Positions 34,131 to 44,653 of a stretch of 64,000 nt of DNA are shown here, one piece after another. Both the position numbers and the translations under genes were made by a program. The stretch comes from Lolium rigidum (Eukaryota > Streptophyta > Magnoliopsida > Poales > Poaceae). Where the stretch lies: the NCBI RefSeq assembly GCF_022539505.1, contig NC_061512.1, positions 146,923,962 to 146,987,961 of the forward strand, read 5' to 3'. The notes beneath the pieces were generated by a model. That model worked only from the letters and a program-made list of their open reading frames with translations. It had not been told where the DNA came from and searched no databases. The first letter of the stretch is position 1; each line of letters begins with the position of its first letter.

Positions 34131-36366
34131 GGCCCAGGCAGGCCCGTGCAGGACGACGACGACGAAAGGGTTATAGTGGCAAAATAGGGAACATGTTCCT
34201 CCTTTTTAAGTAGTGTAGAAAAATGAGAATTTTAAAAATTGTATGGCTATGGATCAGTCTTTACTATAAGCGGAATCGGATGAGCTTTTGTCCTACCAGC
34301 AAAACGTGCAACTATATAGAGAACCTATTTTATTTAGGTGGATATACATGATAGTATGATCTTACCTATTCTGAAAACAGAGACATGAAGTGATGAAATG
34401 GTAAATTTGTTGCAATTCGAAACAGGGTCCAGTAATCCCATTCACAGGAGAGTATGATAAAATATTAGCTGCTGGTCCTTAACATTGTACAACATATCTA
34501 AAACTACCAACCTAATGGAGAAATCATGAGTGCTATTATCGCAATGAAAAATAGATAGATGAACGATTTTCAGATTTCCCAATATAATTCCAATGTACCT
34601 TTTGTTTAAACAGATCAAGAATTCAGAGAGCATGAACTTAAAGTTGTTGGATATCATATCAGACATCAAGCTGTGAATAAAAAACGGAATAGAGAATGCA
34701 CCTTGCTAGTTTTTGGTAACACTTTAGTATGCCTCTTAGAATACGAGCACAATTAGATTCTGAAATTTTCTAAAAGAGTAATCCGGGATTGTTTATTCAT
34801 GTAGCTACATTGTTGATCCATAAGCCCTAGCTGAAACAAAAATCTAATAATTAGAGATCATAACTCAATTAGGCAATAGCAAAAAAAATCAGTCTAGGAA
34901 ATCCATCTATATTTGCATACCTTGTAAATTATCTCTACTAATCATGTATTACCGGTTGTAGAAAGAAGAGCAGTCCCCGCAAAAACTGTGATATTGCAAG
35001 TAAATTAGATGCGCGTATTTCACAGATGTTAAGTCACAACAAACATAGCTGTAGAATAAACAGGAGAGCAAGTTTCCATTATATCATATCCGCGATTCTG
35101 ATCATATGTACTTTATTAGTCCCTCTTTGTATGCTCTTGTGAAACCAGTTAAGCTTAGAGAAAAAAATCATAATCAAGAGAAATCTTCTAATCCTTTAAA
35201 GAAAAATTAATAGCATGAACAATATATACCTAACCAGGGGAACCTGACTTTTATAACTTGATACACCACCTGCATATAATAGAAACAACATGAAAATTGT
35301 ATTTTTGTAAGAAAAAATATCATGTTAAACAAAACAAAAAAGCAGAAAGTTATTGTCAAAACAAAGAACTTCTCTCTTCCGCTTGACAAATTACTCAATT
35401 GAATCAAAGCCAGAACAATAGACGGCTTGGAGTCATTGTCCAATTAAAACTTTTCTTAGCTCCTCCACCTCTGCAAGTTGACTGGTACCCAACAATATAG
35501 TAGAAAGATGCTTATCAAAAGGCCCTTCAATTGCATACATAGCCTAAAATTGGCGGTGTTTGAAATAATAATAGTGCAATTTGTTTATTGCAACTGATCT
35601 TTTGAGGTACCCATAGGTTACCAAACTCAAGTTCTTCGTTGTTATCAAATGCAGCATAAGTTCTTTGTTGTTATCAAATGCAGCATCTTCCAGGAGCATA
35701 CAGTTAATCAAACCAAAAGGACACAAAATCTGCTACGCATTTCACCCAAACTATATTAGCGGTATCAGTAATTAATCGCAGCTCTTTATACTTATCAACC
35801 GTCAAGTCACTGGGTACAAATATTATCATTAGTACCACCGGTGCAACCCTTGCATCCAGAGTGTATGACTTGTTCTGTCCTCAAATGCATAGGAACTCTA
35901 CAAACACGGGAGGTTGCAAAGTTGTGATCTGTGTCTGGATGCGGGGCAGGCAGCATAGGTGTTTTCCTCTCGGCTTCAACAATCCAATGCAAATTCGAGG
36001 CCACGGTTGGCACGAGAAAATTAAACCATAAGTAAAACCAACAAGCGAGCTTCTCGGACAAATTTAATTTCTCTCTTTCCTGGTGTTTCACCGTTATTTA
36101 TGCATCTTCAAATATATATCCGAATTAAGCATATGATACTCTACAGATCTCTTTTGTTGAAGTATAGCAGTAGCAAAGCATTGGATATAACTATGATTTT
36201 GAGCAAACTCGATGTTGTTAGAAAGCAATAGAAAACCTCTGCAGTTTTTCCTTTCGTGCCACCTTAGAATTATGCTCAGTTTAGAGCCAGTTTTACGTCT
36301 AAGTCCGTTTTAAATTGTCCAGAACCAGTGCAGCAGTACCTAGTGTACAAGTTTTCTGAAATCGAT

Positions 36367-37005
36367 CTAATCTACCATCCGTTTCCCGACAAGTCGAGGG
36401 TTATTGTGCTCACTTGATACAAGCATCAGCAACGACGATGAAGACGGACACCAAGAGCATGAAGGAAACCTACACCGCATCCATGTATAGATCATGCTTA
36501 CCTTCTCGCAGCAGAAGGCGCGACCAGCCGAGCAGGGGACCTCCTTGCCGACCACCAAACGCCCACCACTCGCCGGAGTTGCTCGTCCCGGCCAGACCGC
36601 TGCAGGAGGCAGCAAATCCGGCCGCCAACTGCCACTCCGGCTGGAGCCCAGGCTGCGACGACGTCGCCCCGGACGCAGACCCGCCGAAGCACAGATCAGG
36701 CCCCACCGCAGCGATCCCCGCGCCTCAGCCACGCCCTGCACCTCCTCGCCAAAGCAGTGCCGTCCTGCGCCAAAGTCAGGCGCCGGCCCCTGCCTCCGTT
36801 CGATGAAGTGCCTAGCGCAGCCCACCTCACGAGCGGGGAAGGAGATCCCGCCGCCGCCCACGGCGCGGGCTTTGCCCGGCGGCGGCGGCGAGGGAGGAGG
36901 GTGGAGGTGGAGCTGCTCCCAACGGCTAGGGCTGGCACAGTGGCACCCAGGTCGCCCGTGGGGAGCGACCGAGGGAGCTGAGCACGGGGGACGCGGCGGC
37001 TGCAT
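36367..37005 (-). pseudogene. Captured exon-like fragment 3 in Helitron
   Basis: A GC-rich minus-strand frame near the outer 5' end contains a strong splice donor, GCGAGAAG/GTAAGC, at about 36502/36501. The upstream 37010-37270 part resembles a transcribed leader. Composition is Pro/Arg/Gly-rich and no domain is recognised, so the frame may not be the native one. Confidence 0.4.
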
Positions 37006-37372
37006 CGTGGGATGGGGCAGTGGACGCGTCCGCGGCGAGGATGACCGGTACGAGGGAGCGGGTCTTGTCGACGGTTGGGACGGGGACGGGGGCGGCGGCG
37101 AAACCCTATCGGATTTTGAAGAGGAAATCTCGGCGCGATAGGAAACACAATGGAGAGGCTTGGTTTTGGTGGCCCACTTGTCGGTGCTTTCCAGCGATAG
37201 AGACGCCGAAGGAAACGAAGGTATGTTGGTTGACGACCAAAACTCGGTCGTAGTGCAGAGGTGGGCAGAATAGGGAACATGTTCCTCCTTTTTAAGTAGT
37301 GTAGATAGATTGCCTAGCCCTTTCCATAAGTTCGGACTTTTGGTTCAAGTGGCTAGTGCATGAACCTTAACA

Positions 37373-37385
37373 TGGTATCAGAGCC
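37373..37385 (+). promoter_or_regulatory. TRIM primer-binding site (initiator Met tRNA)
   Basis: TGGTATCAGAGCC immediately after the 5' LTR matches the complement of the plant initiator methionine tRNA 3' end. About 20 nt later GAGTTCAAATCCTGGCTT looks like a tRNA T-arm. Confidence 0.85.
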
Positions 37386-37929
37386 CCAGGTCTCGAGTTC
37401 AAATCCTGGCTTTCACAATTTATTCTAAAATCCCCAATTTATTCTAAATTCCCCGCAGCCTCTTGCCGTGTGGTCCCGGCGCTGCCTCTTTGCCTCTCTA
37501 CACGTGTTGACTTGTCTTCTCGTCTTCCCGTCACACGTGAGAGGGGGTGTTGACGTGTATAAGTAGATTGCCTAGCCCTTTCCATAAGTTCGGACTTTTG
37601 GTTCAAGTGGCTAGTGCATGAACCTTAACAGGCTGCACATATATGGAGAATCAACAAGAGAGATTTGTGGAATTTGTTATGGTAAGTTAGGAAGATATGG
37701 ATTTCCCAAATTTTACATTGATCTCAAATCGTTCAGCTAGGGGGTCTTGTGTAACAAATACTCTTGCGCTAATTTCCGTGCCAAAAAACTATAGGCACTA
37801 TAGGAATGGAACAGAGGGAGTACTAAGCAGAACCTAGTATTTTACAATTATGGAAGCTATGATCCTACGGTTTATAATCTTGTAGAGGTTCCAATCTGAT
37901 TCACAATCACGATTCTGACAACTTTGCTG

Positions 37930-38531
37930 AACGCCAAGGATGGCACCTCGGTCTTCTCTCATTCCTCTAAGCCTCCCATTCTACACAATTTTGACCCTCC
38001 ATTCTTCAAGTGAAAATGGGATCCTGTTAAGAATATCCTCCCGGAATCTCTTGTAAACTTCCATTCCCTTTCCTCTTATCATCGCCACATCAAGAAATCA
38101 GTACACTATCCTTCTACCCAAGAAAGCGGGCACCAATAAGCCGTACAACTTCCGCCCCATCTGCCTTCAAAACTTCTGCCTTTAAATTCACATCAAATGC
38201 CTTACACTTCGCCTTTGTGACCTCATTACCTTCCTTGTTCACCCGGACTAGACTGGTTTTATCTCGGGGTGCTCCATCACGGAGAATTTGTCTATGCCGA
38301 TGAAATTGCGCAAGCTTGTCATCAGCGCTTTGTGCCTGCCCGGTCTTTAAGCTTGAATTTTGTAAGTCCTTTGAATCTATTAGCCAGGAAGCCCTTGATA
38401 GTATCCTCTTGGAAAAAGGCTTCCCTTACCTTTGGCGCGTCATGATAAAATGCTTAACCAAACTAGTCAAACCGATATCATTCTTCATGACATTCTTGGG
38501 AGCTGGATCCAATATATGTCGCCATTGTTAG
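37930..38531 (+). pseudogene. L1-type LINE reverse transcriptase relic
   Basis: The plus strand shows in shifting frames YTILLPKKAGTNKPYNFRPI, LVHPD*TGFISG, SITENLSMPMKL, and then LEFCKSFESISQEALDSILL with EKGFPYLWRVM. These follow the order of plant L1 RT motifs (IPKK..A....FRPISL; QTGF..GRSI.EN; LDFAKAFD.I.W; GFP..W). The catalytic YADD part is absent. Several stops and frameshifts show it is long dead. Confidence 0.85.
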
Positions 38532-38707
38532 GAATGGTTCCCTAGAGGCTCATTTTGCAAGCTAGTTTCTGTAATGTAAGACGTCTAATGTATGAATGTT
38601 TGCATTGTAAATATGATATGGGTATGGAACCTGTGCTTAATTGGTTTATACCATGTTTGTCCGAGGTTATGATGAGCACACACTGCACGAGCAAGTCATC
38701 ATGTGCT

Positions 38708-39070
38708 CTAGCGAGAGTACGCCTGGGCATTTCTCGGGCCGGGCCTGGTTTCGGGCCAGGCCCAAAAAATCCTGAACCTAAATTTTTAGGCCCGAGCTTG
38801 GCCCGATCTTCGGGCTTACAAACTAGGTCTGGACCAGGACCAAACAAACAAAAGCCCAGCTCGGCCCGGCCCGACAAGCCCGTCCCGAATTAAGCCAAAA
38901 CTATGTTTCCTGCAAGCCCGAGTCAGCCCGGCCTGGCCCGACGTTTGGGCTTCAAATTCAGGCCCGAACTCGTCCCAACATGCAAACCCGGCCTAGCCTG
39001 GCCCGAGATTTTCGGGCCGGGTCGGGTCGGGCCGTCTGGGCCGGGCTGCGCATGCCCTGGTGTAAGCTAG
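38708..39070. mobile_element. GGGCC-rich short inverted-repeat element
   Basis: Ends are inverted (TGCTCTAGC...GCCTGGGCAT at the left; ATGCCCTGG...GCTAGAGCA at the right). The interior is packed with alternating CGGGCC and GGCCCG motifs that can pair with each other many times. Such repeats occur in plant non-autonomous DNA transposons, probably hAT-type, but I could not settle a TSD. Non-coding. Confidence 0.5.
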
Positions 39071-39109
39071 AGCAATGGAATCGTTAGACCCGAGGTGGTC
39101 GCACGATCC

Positions 39110-39513
39110 GGGTTTTGCAAGAACAGACTTTGAAGTTTCCCAACGCTTTGCATAATTGGTAGCTATATATAGAGGTAACTCTCGGATCAACTCTGGAGCA
39201 AGCCGCGTGATGTGGACACACTAAGATGGGATTTTCTCATCCGACTCGGAGAGATATTCTCTGGGCCTCTAGGATAATATGATTGAAGCATGGCCATGTG
39301 TAAATTGATTATGTGATAATCAAGGTTGTTCTACTATGTGTTAGTCCAACGTAATCGCGCATATGACTTGGAATGAGAAAAGAGAGTCAAGACGACATTG
39401 ACATGACGAGTCACTCGTCTGCGGGTTACCACCAATATCGTGAGGCGAAGGTACTTAGACAAATAACCAAGTTGATAGGATACTCATAGGTAATCGAGAG
39501 TCGGTATGCTTTG
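39110..39513 (+). repeat. Old Copia LTR relic, left part
   Basis: Aligns in direct orientation with 43040-43400 (AGCAAGCCGC.TGATGTGG, GAAGCATGGCCATGTG, GAGAAAAGAGAGT.AAGACGA). It also resembles the Angela-type LTR at 44600-46374 in its GGGCC...GATATTCT section. It is interrupted at 39514 by a gypsy solo LTR and appears to resume at 40882. Confidence 0.6.
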
Positions 39514-40876
39514 TGATGACTGCAAGTACACATATCAATTGTAGCTAGTTTCAAAGTAATAGTATCGAACCACGAGGAGCTACTAGTTAAGGTCTTAATA
39601 CCCCTTGCTACTATATATTAAAGGCTACTTACCTTTAACCTCAAAATTAAGGTGTTTAAAAGAATTGTTATAATTGGTTGCAAGAAAGTAAACGAATAAA
39701 TAAGTAAAAAAGCGTTGTGAGAAATGGGTTGAAACTTAATAAGACTAAGTGTTCTTGGGAATTATTGGATCCAGCTCTAGCATTAGGATTCACATGTTAA
39801 TCAAGATAAATTATGATTTTAATCATATTGTGTGTGGAGAGAACTCCATAACAAGATGCGCCCAGAAAGTCATCAGTCATCGCATCTCTAAATAACCACT
39901 GCGTCTAGACTTCTTCAAGCCACATATTGACTATCACAATTAAGGGTTTCACCTCATTGTTATCGATATGAGCTTGGTGAGTCACCCTTTATCCTCTTCT
40001 TCCATGTGTTAAAGTGCTGATACGGTAATGTCACTTCTTTCCGTTCAATTCACCACACTTCAAAGGGTAGTTCCCTCTCGAGACCATAAGGCAAATATTA
40101 CATGGTGCACAACATATAATATCAAAAGAGATAACTAACCCACATTAATAACTTAAAACCATAGATCATCTTAGATTCATATCATATTCATGCTAGGGTT
40201 TCTCCATCTCCCCAAGAACAAAAGGAAATACTCACACATGGAAACAATCAAGAACATCATCATACTCTTATGGATGAGATGAAAGTAATGGTATGCAATC
40301 GAATACAGATCCACAATAGCAATCGAGATTACAACTATGGTTGAAGGAGAATGGGATCGGTGATGGTGATGGAGATGAAGTGGTTGATGATGAAGGGGGT
40401 GATACCTTGTCCTCCGATGATCTGTGTAGCAGCCCGGATGATGTCTTCTCCAAAGTTCCTCTTCCAGATCTATCCAGGTGGTATTTCTATGTTTTTCGAA
40501 ACTATGTGTCTCATATCTCTCTGCCGTCTGCGCGAGATGCAAGTATTTTATGAGGCGGTGCTTCTAGTACGGCGTACGGGCGGATGGTATGGGCGGCACC
40601 CCCCGTACCGATAACCTCTAAACCTACTAGAACTTGTCCTTGCATTCCCCTTTCGCCCAGGTTCATAATTAAGTTTCCAAATGATTTTTATCACGTCAAA
40701 ATACCATAAAAATGATAGTTTTTGTTGATATTTCATCATTGCCTTATTATTTTAAAATCTTGTGTAGACAAGCATAAAAGGGCGAAATAGTGCGGTAAAA
40801 TAAAAAAATCCTAGTACTACTCAGAGATATCTTTATGAAATAATGGTGTAAAAACATGCTAAAAATACACTCATCA
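39514..40876. mobile_element. Gypsy-type solo LTR, TSD CTTTG
   Basis: The sequence begins TGATGACTGCAAGTACA and ends AATACACTCATCA, with CTTTG at 39509-39513 and 40877-40881. The start resembles the Athila LTR at 51349 (TGATGACCCACAAG; ATCG.ACC.ACGAGGAGC). No internal region remains, consistent with LTR-LTR recombination. Orientation is not certain because the ends are palindromic; by analogy it is probably minus. Confidence 0.85.
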
Positions 40877-40881
40877 CTTTG

Positions 40882-43039
40882 CTAGAAGCAAATGGTACGA
40901 CTCTGCTTTGAGCAGGACTTCGGTTAGAGAACGAATTGGGCACAAAGTGCTAATCGGAGCGTGTCTGACTTAGAACAAGCATGTGGCGTCACACACTTAA
41001 GAGGACAAGAGAAGGTTGGACCCAATTAAGTGGCTAGGTTTAGGGTTTGGGGATGCAGAAAACTTAAGTTGTCCCCTCACTCACTCCGTATATATAGTTG
41101 GGCACAAGTGGTGAGTGGACACACGAAGAAACTGCCCTGGGAGGCACGTCGCTCCCATGCCTCTACTCCTTAGTCCCCGGCGGCGAACCAAAAGGCTAGC
41201 ACCGGTTCACCACCATCCTACCTGTACGTGTGAGATCTAATAGAGGCAATGCGAGTATGGCACTAGGCGGTAGGGTTTTTGTTGGAGCAGACGGGGAACT
41301 TGCTTGTATCGAAGGCGTGGACAAAGAGCCAGACCAGGGACGTCTTCACTACCCCGAGCAAAGCGCTTCGTTGACCTTACGCATCCACACTTCTAAGGGT
41401 AAGGGTTATATGGCCACTGTCTTCTATTGGATTTGTGGGAAGCGCCATGGTTGGTGCTCGCTGGAAGTTGTAAACTCCTACTGCAACATCAAACGTGCTC
41501 CAACAATCGTGTTCTCCACCAAGGTGGCCCCTTGCCCCCCTACCGTGGTCCAACAATTGTTCTCAAACAAGAAAAGAAGGACCATGTCCTGGATAACCCG
41601 ATTTCCAACGAGATGGTTGATGATGACCTCCAAAAGCTATTGTTGTTACTATTTATGAGATTGATCATCTATGATTTGAATAATGCTTGTTGTCTAATTA
41701 AGGGCACGGGTAACATGCACAGGCAGGGTGGGGGGCACATCCGCGATTTGAGCCTGATCCCCTGCTGGATCCGGCAGAACTAGTGGAGCGCCTGTGGGTT
41801 GAGCCTAAGCCCATGCAAGATGTTTGAGATTCTGGACTGGCTTCATCTTCTTCCTTACATGACCAGAATATCTAGAAGAAACATTGATTTTATGGAAGCC
41901 TTTATTCCTTACTTTGGAATTTGGCCTACTTATACCGAATTACTACAACCTGGATTTGAGTTGATGTGTGGAAATCAACAAGGTTTACTTTTCAGTGTTG
42001 CAATCAAGTCACATAAATGAATTCAATGATAAAGCAGGATCTCAATTTAGCATTGGGTTGATCTCGTAGTTCCTACGGGTGGACACAATGGGATCGATCC
42101 ATGGATTTTCCTTCCTTTTGCTAACTTACTTCCTGGCATTAGGCTTGGCCCATGAGACTTATTGTCTTATTGTATTGGCTACTGTTTTAGTAAATAATCC
42201 GCATGTACCTTATATAGTTGCGTTTTTACTAGTTCATCCGGGGGATGATGTGGCCGCATCCATCTTTCTCTTTAGTTCTCCCCTTTCTTTCTCCTCAACC
42301 TATATCCATTAGATGGACTTACAAAAGAATAATATCGTCTCGACCTAATAAAACGAAGAGGAGACTAACTATGACCTTTGAAAGTCCTATCTCATCTGTA
42401 CCATGGACATAAACGAGATCGATCATATCTTTTAGGATTTCAAACTAGTCATAGTGGAGATATCAACAATAAGTGAACACAACTCGAGGAGGACGATGAA
42501 CCATTAACCTTAATGTGTTGGTCTGGTCATACGACCTTAGTAATTACGCTGGGTATTGTTGATGGAAATAGGTGATTGGACAATAGTTTCTATGGATCCC
42601 GGAATGGAGGAGAGAGATGACACAAGGGTTGCTCGCATTCTTGTATCCTAATATGCATAATCACTTTTACATCCCAACTTCATTCATATATTCGTCCATT
42701 TGGCACACTCACTATCACCATGAATTGAACCTCTCCGCATCTAACCTCTCATCCATAGGAAACTACAAACACAATCGGTTACTTCGTTTTCGGTATTATG
42801 TACTCTTTGTTTACGTTCAATCACTTCCCAGCAATTAGTTTCCACTCACCACCTCCATCTTCACACTTGCAGTAAATTCACTCAAGACACCGTGACACCT
42901 TGGGTGCAACGGAAACGCCAACAATAATACTTGACTTCTAGCTCCTCATTGGGGTTGATACAAAAATTGAGCGAATACTTCCATGAATTTATGCTCTAAC
43001 GATATTGCATACTTGGAGGCCATCAATTGCACGATCCAG
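40882..43039. other. Decayed retrotransposon body, unassigned
   Basis: The first few hundred bases look like an LTR promoter and leader (TATATATAG near 41092). After that I find no gag or pol motifs. Short frames at 41230-42312 show no family. Probably the body of the old Copia-type element between its two LTR relics. Confidence 0.35.
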
Positions 43040-43400
43040 GTTGCTGAAGTTGGCCAATGTTGTTGTAACTGGTAAGTATACATGCAACTCTTGTGCTGAC
43101 TCTGAAGCAAGCCGCTTGATGTGGTCGCACTAAGAGAGTTTTGCCCCTCCTACTCAATGAGATATTCTATGGGCCGTGTCAAGTGATATGATTCGAAGCA
43201 TGGCCATGTGCAACTTGATTATGTGGTAATCAATGTTATTTGACTAACTGATAGTCCGACAGAATCGTATATCATTGAGAACGAGAAAAGAGAGTTAAGA
43301 CGATACTGACATGATGAGTCACTTACCTGCAGCTTGCCACCAATATCGCAAGGCAGACGGATTCATACATGTCGTCACGTTGATAGGCTACTATATATGA
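43040..43400 (+). repeat. Old Copia LTR relic, right part
   Basis: Diverged direct copy of 39110-39495. Its right boundary is lost in the ACACAGGTCACACGTCACAG short-repeat region. Confidence 0.6.
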
Positions 43401-43466
43401 CACAGGTCACACGTCACAGGACACAAGCACACATCACATGACACAGGTCACACGTCACAGGACACA
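43398..43466 (+). repeat. Short tandem repeat (GACACAGGTCACACGTCACA)
   Basis: Two copies of a GACACAGGTCACACGTCACA/GGACACAA unit separated by a 13-bp spacer. The right side coincides with the duplication junction at 43460. Confidence 0.75.
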
Positions 43467-44653
43467 AAATACTGGTGATGAACCAAGACACCAAGTAACC
43501 AACACTTCACTTGACAGTCACCATTCACAGGACACAAAATGCTGGTGATGATCAATTTCACTTCCAGAACTCCTGAATCCTGATCATGTATTATTTTTGG
43601 ACCTTGCAATTGATCAAAGAAGGGAGTTAGTACTGTATTAACAAGTTGATACAACTTAACAAGGGAGTTAGTACTTGAATACTTCTGTAATCTGTACTGT
43701 ATTAATTTGGCATAGTGGAATGTAGCTATTCACTATTGTATGAACAAGTTGATAAACAAGCTGTGTACCTTTAGTGAGATCTTCAAGGTTTGGAGATGGA
43801 CATGCTTGCTGTAGATTTAAAAGATGATGTCTTGTCACATTTCCCTTTTCCTTTCGCAAATGTGCAGCCCGCCAAATTCTTCAATTAAGTCTACAAAGAA
43901 TTGAACAAGTATGCATTAAACAATCAGACAATATTAGTATGATGGAAAAAACTACATATAAACAAGTATTTTGAGGTAGTAATTTATTTTTACCCTTTTC
44001 CATCTTAGCTAATTCCTCCATATTCTCCTCGGATGTCAATAGGAGTAGTCCTTCGCAGCCAATCTTGTGTGCACACAAGAGCTTCTAACATGAATGGAGT
44101 AAGCGAGGTTCGGAAGTCGTCCAATATGTGCCCACCTGGGCTAAATGCCGACTCGGAAGCTAGTGAAGTGATGGGTCTGGCAAGCACATCACGTGCCAAG
44201 GAAGCCAAGACGGGAAAGCGAGCTGCATTGAGCCTCCACCAACCAAGAATGTCAAACTTTCCTTCATTTCCTTCGCAAGCTTCATCGAGATATTTGTCAG
44301 TTTTGGCATTAGCACTTGTACCATTGTTCTTCTTTAGCTTCTTGGCAATTTGGTCCCTCAACATGCTTCCTCTCCCCACAGTTTGCACTCTCTGGTCATC
44401 CATAGCAACTTCGGATGTTCCTTCAACAGGAGCATACTTCTTCCTATATTCTTCAAACAAGTCAGCAAGACAAGTGGTAATCGCTGCCCAAACTAGTTGT
44501 CCACCTTCATGTCCAAAAATTTCTTCAATTACAGCATTAATGTAATCCGATAGTTTGTATCTTGGATCTAGAACTGCTGCAATAAAAATCAGCAAGTTAT
44601 GTTGGAGATATGCCCAAGAGGCAATAATAAAGTGGTTATTATATATCTTATGT
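43460..44653 (+). repeat. Unit of 19.3-kb direct duplication, copy 1 start
   Basis: Nearly identical to 62804-64000 (offset about 19,345 bp), covering the hAT transposase fragment and the first bases of the Copia LTR. The six differences I found by eye all touch CAG/CTG sites. Confidence 0.9.
44005..44599 (-). pseudogene. hAT transposase C-terminal part, cut by Copia
   Basis: Minus-strand translation gives IAAVLDPRYKLSDYINAVIE, then FDILGWWRLNAARFPVLASL, ARPITSLASESAFSPGGHIL and LTPFMLEALVCTQDWLRRTT. This is the conserved C-terminal dimerisation domain of plant hAT (RICESLEEPER-like) transposases. The Copia LTR begins at 44600 just upstream of an intron acceptor (ATTGCAG), removing the N-terminal part with the BED finger and catalytic core. 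The early end at 44005 comes from CAG read as CGAG near 44030; the second copy (63227-63944) lacks that lesion. Confidence 0.9.

Larger units (their letters stand above)
30423..34219 (-). mobile_element. Inner Helitron unit sharing the same 3' end
   Basis: At 34177-34219 the plus strand repeats the outer 5'-terminal sequence (GGGAACATGTTCCTCCTTTT, then AAGTAGTGTAGA), in the same orientation as 37271-37305. No second 3' hairpin is seen between 34219 and 37309. The inner unit has T, not A, before its TC, so it is not a clean independent insertion end. Confidence 0.65.
30423..37309 (-). mobile_element. Helitron (non-autonomous), 6.9 kb
   Basis: On the minus strand the 3' end is CTAG (plus 30423-30426), preceded by a GC hairpin CCCGTG-GCAACG-CACGGG (plus 30436-30453), and the 5' end begins TCTATCTACACTACTTAAAA (plus end 37309). 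The interrupted TRIM LTR can be read across exactly, and the insertion lies between A and T, as expected for Helitrons. An alternative 5' end at 37305 (TCTACACTAC) would leave a 4-bp TCTA repeat. No Rep/helicase frame is visible, so the copy is non-autonomous. It carries exon-like captured pieces and a second internal 5' terminus at 34219. Confidence 0.88.
30403..37630 (+). mobile_element. TRIM/SMART LTR element, itself split by a Helitron
   Basis: The 3' LTR is 37548-37630 (83 bp, TGTTGACG...CTTAACA). The 5' LTR is in two parts, 30403-30422 and 37310-37372, that join to the same 83 bp. GGCTG flanks the whole element at 30398-30402 and 37631-37635. A primer-binding site TGGTATCAGAGCC lies directly after the 5' LTR (37373-37385) and a polypurine tract GAGAGGGGG directly before the 3' LTR (37539-37547). 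The internal region is only 175 bp and non-coding, so the unsplit element is 341 bp, in the TRIM/SMART size class. It would depend on proteins from an autonomous LTR element. Confidence 0.93.
30169..37820. mobile_element. Stowaway-type element split by nested insertions
   Basis: Left end CTCCTTCCGTTCCTTTCTAT at 30169 (TA at 30167-30168) and right end complementary to CTCCCTCTGTTCC at 37820 (TA at 37821-37822). The inner arms CTATAGTGTCTATAG and CTATAGGCACTATAG are also inverted. The element is about 0.42 kb once the TRIM at 30403-37630 is removed. Tc1/mariner MITE class by end sequence and TA duplication; somewhat longer than most. Confidence 0.85.

Noticed and set aside
36494..37141. 215-codon plus-strand frame
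   Set aside because: The splice donor and Helitron orientation favour the minus strand; the frame is a GC-rich shadow.
37373..37430. Possible functional tRNA gene
   Set aside because: Only a T-arm-like motif and a tRNA-complementary PBS are present; no complete cloverleaf. It fits an LTR-element primer site.
43398..43466. CRISPR-like repeat pattern
   Set aside because: Only two repeat units and a eukaryotic context; it is a simple tandem duplication.
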